DNA from: Bacillota bacterium
GTDB taxonomy: Bacteria > Bacillota > UBA994
NCBI GenBank assembly: GCA_018725275.1
Contig: QLUC01000017.1
Location: 1-18,543, forward strand
Direction: 5' to 3'
Length of the DNA stretch: 18,543 bases
The notes under the pieces were generated by a model that was given only the letters and a program-made list of their open reading frames with translations, was not told where the DNA came from and did no database searches. The first letter of the stretch is position 1; every line of letters starts with the position of its first letter. Of this stretch, positions 13,590 to 18,543 are shown in pieces. Both the position numbers and the translations under genes were made by a program.

Positions 13590-14464
13590 TTGTACTGGCT
13601 CCTCTCGCGCTCAATCAACTCATTGAGTAATATAGTATAGCTTTGATAGCGCTCCTGAGAAATATGCCCGCGCCCAACCTCCTGTTTAACCCGGCAGTCC
13701 GGCTCCCCGAGATGGCGGCAGCTATGGCCAAACTTACAGTGATCTCTTTGCCCTCGCATCTCAAGAAAACAGTCGGCCAGTGTCAAAATAGACAATCCCT
13801 CGGGCAACTCTAGTTTGCTAAAGCCGGGCGTATCGACAATGTAAGCGTCCAGTTCGGGAACGAAAATCAACTCAACATGACGCGTGGTATGCCGACCATA
13901 CCCCTTGCGTAGGTTAACCTCGCCTACGCCAACTTCCCTTTCCGGACAAAGATGCTTAATAACGCTTGATTTCCCAACACCAGACTGCCCTGCGAGGACA
14001 GAGGTGTGGCCACGCAGGGATGCCCATAGGGAGGCGATGTTTACGTCGGCGGACAGCGAAACCTCTACCACAGGGTAACCAGCCGGCCGATAAACCGAGG
14101 AAACAGCTACCCCAGAATCTAAATCGCACTTGTTGACGACCACAACCGCAGAAAGCCCCAACAACTCTGTCGCCACTAAGATTCTATCTATCAGCGCAAA
14201 GTTGGGGTGAGGGGCAAGAGCCGAACAAACTATGAGTACTTGCGTGATGTTGGCGACAGGGGGCCTTTCTAAAAGGTTTTTACGGGGCAAGATCTTGGTG
14301 AGGACACCCTCGCCGTCATTTAGGACATCTACTTCCACAAAGTCACCCACACAAGGACTTTCATTGTGTAGCCGCATCTTGCCTCTGGCTCGGCATCTGA
14401 TTTCCCTATCCTCCAGCTGAACAAAGTAATACCCTGCCAGCAACCTGATAATGCGTCCCTGCAA
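13586..14464 (-). CDS. rsgA: RsgA, ribosome small-subunit assembly GTPase
   Basis: RsgA is a circularly permuted GTPase that acts late in 30S subunit maturation. The 292-residue protein has an N-terminal OB fold (about 1-70). Its GTPase motifs come in permuted order: NKCD (G4) at 111-114, GQSGVGKSS (G1) at 159-167 and DTPGF (G3) at 211-215. The switch region contains GRHTT (190-194). The C-terminal zinc site reads CKFGHSCRHLGEPDC (Cys243, Cys249, His251, Cys257). It has five residues between the first two cysteines rather than the four I recall as most common. The start is a TTG with AAGGGGG about ten bases upstream, 15 bases after the kinase gene. rsgA next to prkC and rpe is a conserved order. 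Confidence 0.97.
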   Translation of the reverse strand: MQGRIIRLLAGYYFVQLEDREIRCRARGKMRLHNESPCVGDFVEVDVLNDGEGVLTKILPRKNLLERPPVANITQVLIVCSALAPHPNFALIDRILVATELLGLSAVVVVNKCDLDSGVAVSSVYRPAGYPVVEVSLSADVNIASLWASLRGHTSVLAGQSGVGKSSVIKHLCPEREVGVGEVNLRKGYGRHTTRHVELIFVPELDAYIVDTPGFSKLELPEGLSILTLADCFLEMRGQRDHCKFGHSCRHLGEPDCRVKQEVGRGHISQERYQSYTILLNELIERERSQYK

Positions 14465-14479
14465 GCGTTAAATGCCCCC

Positions 14480-16351
14480 TTAATCGATAACTTCTTCCCG
14501 GTCTATCCTGCCGTTAATGCGCACCAAAAGACGCATTGGGGCGAAGCCTGTAACCGGTATATGCAAATCACCATCAGCTCGGCTATGGGTGTCTTGATAG
14601 ACCACTCGCCGTCCTTCGCGGTCATCGACAATTATTTCGACACGGGTGTTTTCGTTTAATCGATCTGCGGGTATGACCACAGTAACCCGCGCCTGCTTCC
14701 CACGACTGACTACAATAGCAACCTCTCCACCTATAGCTATCGCGGCCCCTGGCAGTGGTAGTTGCGATATGACCTTGCCAAATGGCACCGTGGCATGGAA
14801 CTCTTGATTTATCGGCATCTTCACCGTCAGTCCCGCCTCGCGTAGGGCGACAATGACCTCACTTTCAGTCAATCCAACAAGTAAAGGAGTCTGCACCTCG
14901 GTGATAGCTCTCCCTAGGCTAACCACAATATCGATAGGAACGCCCCGCTCAGTTAGAAAGCCCGGACGAGGGTTTTGCGCAATGATCTGCTCGACCGGGG
15001 CAGTTTCATTATTTTCGGCAGTTTGCTGACCAATGGTGAACCCTCGCGCCGCGAGGGCCAGTTGAGCCTCCAAAAGAGAGAGTCCAACTAGTTGCGGCAC
15101 TTCCAAGAGCTCAGGACCCCGACTCGGGATGAGCTCAACCAAACGCCCGGCTCTGACGGGGCGCCCGGCTGGAGGCTGCTGCCGAATTACGACATTAGGC
15201 GGTACTTCTGCATTAAATTCAGCCTCACGAATAGTGGGATTAAGTCCATCGCGACGCAGCAATCGCTCCGCTTCAGCTAAGGACTGACCAACAACATTCG
15301 GCACTATGACCTCAGGACGAGGCCAGAAGACATACAGTAAGGCACCACCGACAAGGAGCATGGTCAAGAACATACTAAGTGACACCATAGCTAGCCAGGG
15401 CAATTTCTTTCTTTGTTTCGGGCTCATGTTATCCACCTTCAAACTCGGAATATAGGTGTCCTCAAGCTCTCTTGGGACATCAGCGGGCTCCTTACCCCGT
15501 CGCCCCCCTTTGCTTGGCTCGACAGGCGGTCCGCCTATCCCAGACAGATGACCTAGGTCGCGGATCATCTCGGTAACCGACTGATAGCGCTTGCTCTGCT
15601 CTTTGAGCATTGCTTTGGTCACGATATGCTCGAGGTGCGGGGCAATATTTGGGGTTAATTCCCGGAGCGGCCGCGGATTCTCCTGCAAGTGCTTAAGTCC
15701 AATGGAAACAACATTATCTCCCGTAAACGGCACGACCCCAGTAAGCATCTCATACATCACAACCCCTAAAGAGTAGATATCGGAGCGCTCATTTGTGTAG
15801 CCGCCCCGCGCCTGTTCCGGGGACATGTAGTGCACCGAGCCCATGAGAGAACCGCTTTGGGTCAAAGTCAAAGTTGTAGTCGCCCGAGCAAGACCAAAAT
15901 CTGTGACCTTGGCTTGTCCATCGCGGGTAATTAGGATGTTGTGGGGCTTTATATCGCGGTGAATTACACCATGCTGATGGGCGTGGCGGAGGGCTTCGGC
16001 AATCTGCATGGCAATATCAACCACTAATTCCGGCGAGATTGGTCCATGTTGAGCAATGAATTCTTTAAGTGTTTTTCCTTCTACATACTCCATGACGATA
16101 TAGTATATATCATCGTCTTGACCAACATCATAGATGCCAACTATGTATGGATTGGAAAGACTTGCGGCAGCTTGGGCTTCGCGACGAAATTTGGCAATAA
16201 AATCACCGTCAGCAGTCAATTGGGCATTAAGGACCTTAATGGCCACTGTACGATTAAGCAGCGAATCTCTGCCTTTGTAGACAAAGGCAGTTCCTCCGCC
16301 ACCTAGCCTATCTCCCAAGACGTACCGACCACCTAGCACTCTCACGTTCAC
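14480..16351 (-). CDS. prkC: PASTA-domain Ser/Thr protein kinase
   Basis: PrkC/StkP-type kinases sense muropeptides or lipid II outside the cell and control growth, division and, in spore formers, germination. The kinase domain covers about 10-270, with GGGGTAFVYKG at 17-27, Lys39 in VAIKV, HRDIKPHN at 131-138, DFG at 151-153 and SPEQARGG at 177-184. Threonines at 158-165 in the activation loop are candidate autophosphorylation sites. A basic linker leads to one membrane segment (about 317-343). Three PASTA repeats follow (about 347-412, 414-480, 483-551). A C-terminal 70-residue beta-rich domain has no catalytic motif I recognise. The GTG start directly abuts the stop of the phosphatase gene, so the two are cotranscribed and translationally linked. 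Confidence 0.97.
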   Translation of the reverse strand: MNVRVLGGRYVLGDRLGGGGTAFVYKGRDSLLNRTVAIKVLNAQLTADGDFIAKFRREAQAAASLSNPYIVGIYDVGQDDDIYYIVMEYVEGKTLKEFIAQHGPISPELVVDIAMQIAEALRHAHQHGVIHRDIKPHNILITRDGQAKVTDFGLARATTTLTLTQSGSLMGSVHYMSPEQARGGYTNERSDIYSLGVVMYEMLTGVVPFTGDNVVSIGLKHLQENPRPLRELTPNIAPHLEHIVTKAMLKEQSKRYQSVTEMIRDLGHLSGIGGPPVEPSKGGRRGKEPADVPRELEDTYIPSLKVDNMSPKQRKKLPWLAMVSLSMFLTMLLVGGALLYVFWPRPEVIVPNVVGQSLAEAERLLRRDGLNPTIREAEFNAEVPPNVVIRQQPPAGRPVRAGRLVELIPSRGPELLEVPQLVGLSLLEAQLALAARGFTIGQQTAENNETAPVEQIIAQNPRPGFLTERGVPIDIVVSLGRAITEVQTPLLVGLTESEVIVALREAGLTVKMPINQEFHATVPFGKVISQLPLPGAAIAIGGEVAIVVSRGKQARVTVVIPADRLNENTRVEIIVDDREGRRVVYQDTHSRADGDLHIPVTGFAPMRLLVRINGRIDREEVID

Positions 16352-17110
16352 TTACTGCACCCCCAGGCGAGCAACTAGGAGAGCGGTCACATTATCAGGG
16401 GCCCCTCGGTCCAGAGCGATTTCCATTAAGTGCGGCAAGACTTTTTCAGCCGGATGAACCTGCTCTAGGATGGTCGCGATTTCATGCTCCGACAGGAGCT
16501 TGGTCAGACCATCGGTGCAAAACAAGAACAACTCGATGTTGTCGTAGTCTACCTTCTGGCAGTCCACCTCTAAGTCTGCATGCACGCCAAGGGCGCGCGT
16601 TAACACATTTCTTTGCGGATGTTTTGCGGCGTCGCCCGGGGTCAACTCCCCTTTGCGCAGAAGCTCCTCAACGTAAGAATGATCGTCAGTTAAACGCTTC
16701 AGTCTGCCCTTGCCGAAAGCATAAGCTCTACTATCCCCCACATGACAAACATAAGCCACCGTGGGGAAAAAAAGGGCGGCAGTTAGAGTAGTACCCATGC
16801 CAGAATAATTAACGTCAGCCAAAGATTCCTTAAGCACCTTCCCGTTGGCACGGGAAACGGCAACGGGCAATACTTCCGCTGGCTCTAACACGCGAATAGT
16901 GTCGGCGACCCCTCGGGACAGCTCCTCCACAGCAAGGCGAGAGGCAATGTCTCCAGCCAAGTGTCCGCCCATCCCATCTGCCACAGCACAAAGAAACACC
17001 TCGCCCCCAAAAAGGATAATTTTCTCGCCAATAAGGGCATCTTGGTTCCTTTGGCGGACCTTTCCCTTGTTGGTCTCACTGAAAACTTGCCACAACTTAA
17101 TACACCCCAC
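16352..17110 (-). CDS. prpC: PP2C-type Ser/Thr protein phosphatase
   Basis: This is the metal-dependent phosphatase that reverses phosphorylation by the adjacent PASTA kinase. The 252 residues contain the PPM motifs in order: VRQRNQDA at 18-25 (Asp24), VADGMGGH at 43-50 (metal Asp45), SGMGTTLTAA at 103-112, HVGDSRAY at 123-130, LTDDHS at 140-145, CTDGLTKLL at 198-206 (Asp200) and APDNVTALL at 237-245 (Asp239). All metal-binding aspartates are present, so it should be active. The start is uncertain. The GTG at 17110 has a poor ribosome binding site, while a TTG five codons later has GGGGTG eight bases upstream. rlmN ends three bases before the GTG. Confidence 0.96.
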   Translation of the reverse strand: MGCIKLWQVFSETNKGKVRQRNQDALIGEKIILFGGEVFLCAVADGMGGHLAGDIASRLAVEELSRGVADTIRVLEPAEVLPVAVSRANGKVLKESLADVNYSGMGTTLTAALFFPTVAYVCHVGDSRAYAFGKGRLKRLTDDHSYVEELLRKGELTPGDAAKHPQRNVLTRALGVHADLEVDCQKVDYDNIELFLFCTDGLTKLLSEHEIATILEQVHPAEKVLPHLMEIALDRGAPDNVTALLVARLGVQ

Positions 17111-17113
17111 TCG

Positions 17114-18145
17114 CTATTGCCGAATGTTTCCTCCCAATTGGCCACAAGCGGCACCGATTTCGCTACCCAGTTCCCGGCGGATAGTTGCAGTAAGGCCCGC
17201 CGCCGTCAGAATCTGCTGAAATTTCCTGGTGCGTGCCGGCGAGGGCCTCTCTAAGGCAGACCCAAGAAAAGGGTTCAATGGTATCAAATTGACATGAAAC
17301 TTGCTGCCCTTGATTTTGCTGACTAATTCATCGGCATCCTTTTCCCGGTCATTAACGCCTTTAATCAGCGTGTACTCTATGGTCACCCGCCGACCGGTAC
17401 TTTCGGCATAGTAATGCATAGTGGCCAAAATTTTGTTCAAGGCGTAGGTCTTCCCTGTAGGCATAAGCGTGGAGCGCAATTCATCGTTGGGGGCATGTAA
17501 GCTAACACTCAAGTTGATTGGCAGGTCCTCATGGGCGAGGCGCTCCATTTGGGGCACTAACCCACAGGTGGAGACCGTAATGCGGCGCGGGCTTATGCCG
17601 AACAGTGGACTACAGGTGAGCCTGATAAACCCAATTGTTTCATCATAGTTGTCAAGAGGTTCGCCCATACCCATCATCACTATGTGGGTTATTTTTGCAT
17701 TCTTAGCGCGCAACAAGTTGTTAGCCAAAAGTAACTGGGACACCATTTCATGGCGCGTTAAGTTGCGCCTAAAACCACTGGTGCCAGTCGCGCAAAAGGA
17801 ACAGGCCATTTTGCATCCTACTTGGGAAGAAACACACAGTGAAATGCCATGATGGTACTGCATGACTACCGCCTCGATGGCCTGGCCGTCACCGAGGAGA
17901 ATGGCTAACTTTGTCGTAGTCGCATCATGATGCTCAGCTACCACGCGCGAAAAAGTTACCGGAACGCCGGAAGACTCGAGGTCCTCCCGCAAGGATTTAG
18001 GCAGGTTAGCCATGTCGGCATAATTGACCACACCGTGAGTAAAGACCCATTCCTCGATTTGTTTGAGTCTGAACTTAGGCTGACCGAGGGTTTCCAGCCA
18101 CGATATACGCATTTCTTGAGTCATGGAAACAAAATCTATTGACAA
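17114..18145 (-). CDS. rlmN: RlmN, dual-specificity 23S rRNA/tRNA adenine-C2 methyltransferase
   Basis: RlmN is a radical-SAM enzyme that methylates C2 of A2503 in 23S rRNA and A37 in some tRNAs. The 343 residues include the [4Fe-4S] motif CKMACSFC (Cys111, 115, 118). Cys104 in LCVSSQVGC and Cys334 near the C-terminus in AACGQL are the two cysteines that form the methyl intermediate. MGMGEPLDNYD is the SAM-binding GGEP-type motif. The TTG start at 18145 has GGAGGTGA with six-base spacing. An ATG seven codons later is a less well-supported alternative. The gene follows rsmB by 16 bases and precedes the phosphatase, the usual Firmicutes order. It resembles RlmN rather than Cfr, given the housekeeping context. 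Confidence 0.97.
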   Translation of the reverse strand: MSIDFVSMTQEMRISWLETLGQPKFRLKQIEEWVFTHGVVNYADMANLPKSLREDLESSGVPVTFSRVVAEHHDATTTKLAILLGDGQAIEAVVMQYHHGISLCVSSQVGCKMACSFCATGTSGFRRNLTRHEMVSQLLLANNLLRAKNAKITHIVMMGMGEPLDNYDETIGFIRLTCSPLFGISPRRITVSTCGLVPQMERLAHEDLPINLSVSLHAPNDELRSTLMPTGKTYALNKILATMHYYAESTGRRVTIEYTLIKGVNDREKDADELVSKIKGSKFHVNLIPLNPFLGSALERPSPARTRKFQQILTAAGLTATIRRELGSEIGAACGQLGGNIRQ

Positions 18146-18161
18146 GTACCCTCACCTCCAT

Positions 18162-18543
18162 TCAATTTACTTTGCGCTCGAGTGCAGCGATGAAAAAACC
18201 GTCGATATTATGACGGTGGGGCCAGAAGTACCGTCCCCAAAGGGAATTAAGTGGGCTAAATTCCTCCCGCATGGCGAGCAAGTAATCCACTACTTCCTCG
18301 GTTTCCTCAGGCTCCGTAGTACAGACACTATACACCAAAATACCGCCCGGCGCGACCAAATCCGCTGCGCCAATAATTAAGTTGCGCTGCAAGTCCCGCA
18401 TGGCGAAAATGTCCTGTTCCTGGCGATTAAGACGAATGTCGGGTTTGTGGCGCAGCACCCCAAAACCCGTGCACGGCGCATCAAGGAGGACGCGATGGGC
18501 ATCCGACACTACTTCATGGGCGCGCAGAGCTGGCAGCGCATGG
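18162..18543 (-). CDS. rsmB: 16S rRNA cytosine-C5 methyltransferase RsmB (C-terminal part)
   Basis: RsmB (Sun/Fmu) methylates C967 of 16S rRNA. Only the last 126 codons are inside the window, and the frame stays open to the right edge. The visible part is the end of the SAM-dependent methyltransferase domain: VLLDAPCTGFGVLRHKPDIR with the motif IV cysteine, then LVYSVCTTEPEE with the catalytic motif VI cysteine, and the C-terminal NIDGFFIAALERK. The N-terminal NusB-like RNA-binding domain expected of RsmB is outside, so a relative such as RsmF cannot be fully excluded. The position directly before rlmN strongly favours RsmB. Confidence 0.93.
   Translation of the reverse strand, partial: HALPALRAHEVVSDAHRVLLDAPCTGFGVLRHKPDIRLNRQEQDIFAMRDLQRNLIIGAADLVAPGGILVYSVCTTEPEETEEVVDYLLAMREEFSPLNSLWGRYFWPHRHNIDGFFIAALERKVN

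Overview
The window carries a conserved housekeeping segment of a bacterial chromosome. It most resembles an endospore-forming Firmicute of the Clostridia/Peptococcus type. Evidence for this is the gene order (rsmB-rlmN-prpC-prkC-rsgA-rpe, rpmB divergent from yloU-fakA, then rsmD-coaD-ackA-DUF177-rpmF-plsX and acpP-rnc-smc-ftsY), two sporulation-related genes (a SpoVS homologue and a very short alpha/beta-SASP-like gene), strong Shine-Dalgarno sequences and many GTG/TTG starts. I cannot name the species. Every gene except rpmB is on the minus strand, so the window is best read from its right end to its left.

Right block (18543 to 12924): the 3' part of rsmB, then rlmN, a PP2C phosphatase, a PASTA Ser/Thr kinase, the ribosome-assembly GTPase RsgA and ribulose-phosphate epimerase. 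They are tightly packed, with adjacent or overlapping stops and starts, and end at a hairpin flanked by A and T runs that also terminates rpmB from the other side. Middle block (12869 to 7647): rpmB on the plus strand with its own promoter. Divergent from it are an Asp23/Gls24 gene and fakA, a 33-codon SASP-like gene with a sigma-G-like promoter and its own terminator, then rsmD-coaD and ackA with a good sigma-A promoter. Left block (7650 to 1): a perfect-consensus sigma-A promoter overlapping the ackA stop codon, DUF177 and rpmF overlapping by 44 bases, a 17-bp hairpin, plsX with its own promoter, degV, acpP, rnc, a shortened spoVS with a strong terminator, smc, and the first codons of ftsY.

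Functionally the window holds ribosome and RNA maintenance (RsmB, RlmN, RsgA, RsmD, RNase III, L28, L32), a kinase/phosphatase signalling pair, and acyl-phosphate lipid metabolism (FakA, a DegV/FakB-type lipid-binding protein, PlsX, ACP). It also holds CoA and acetate metabolism (CoaD, AckA) and chromosome segregation/secretion (SMC, FtsY).

I see no obvious new multi-gene system, mobile element, CRISPR array, tRNA or rRNA. The points worth a second look are small. They are the internally shortened SpoVS, the half-length SASP with a forespore-type promoter, RNase III with Gly at a metal-ligand position, the absence of fab genes between plsX and acpP with degV in their place, the absence of recG before rsmD, the consensus promoter that gives DUF177 an extremely short leader, and the long DUF177/rpmF overlap.
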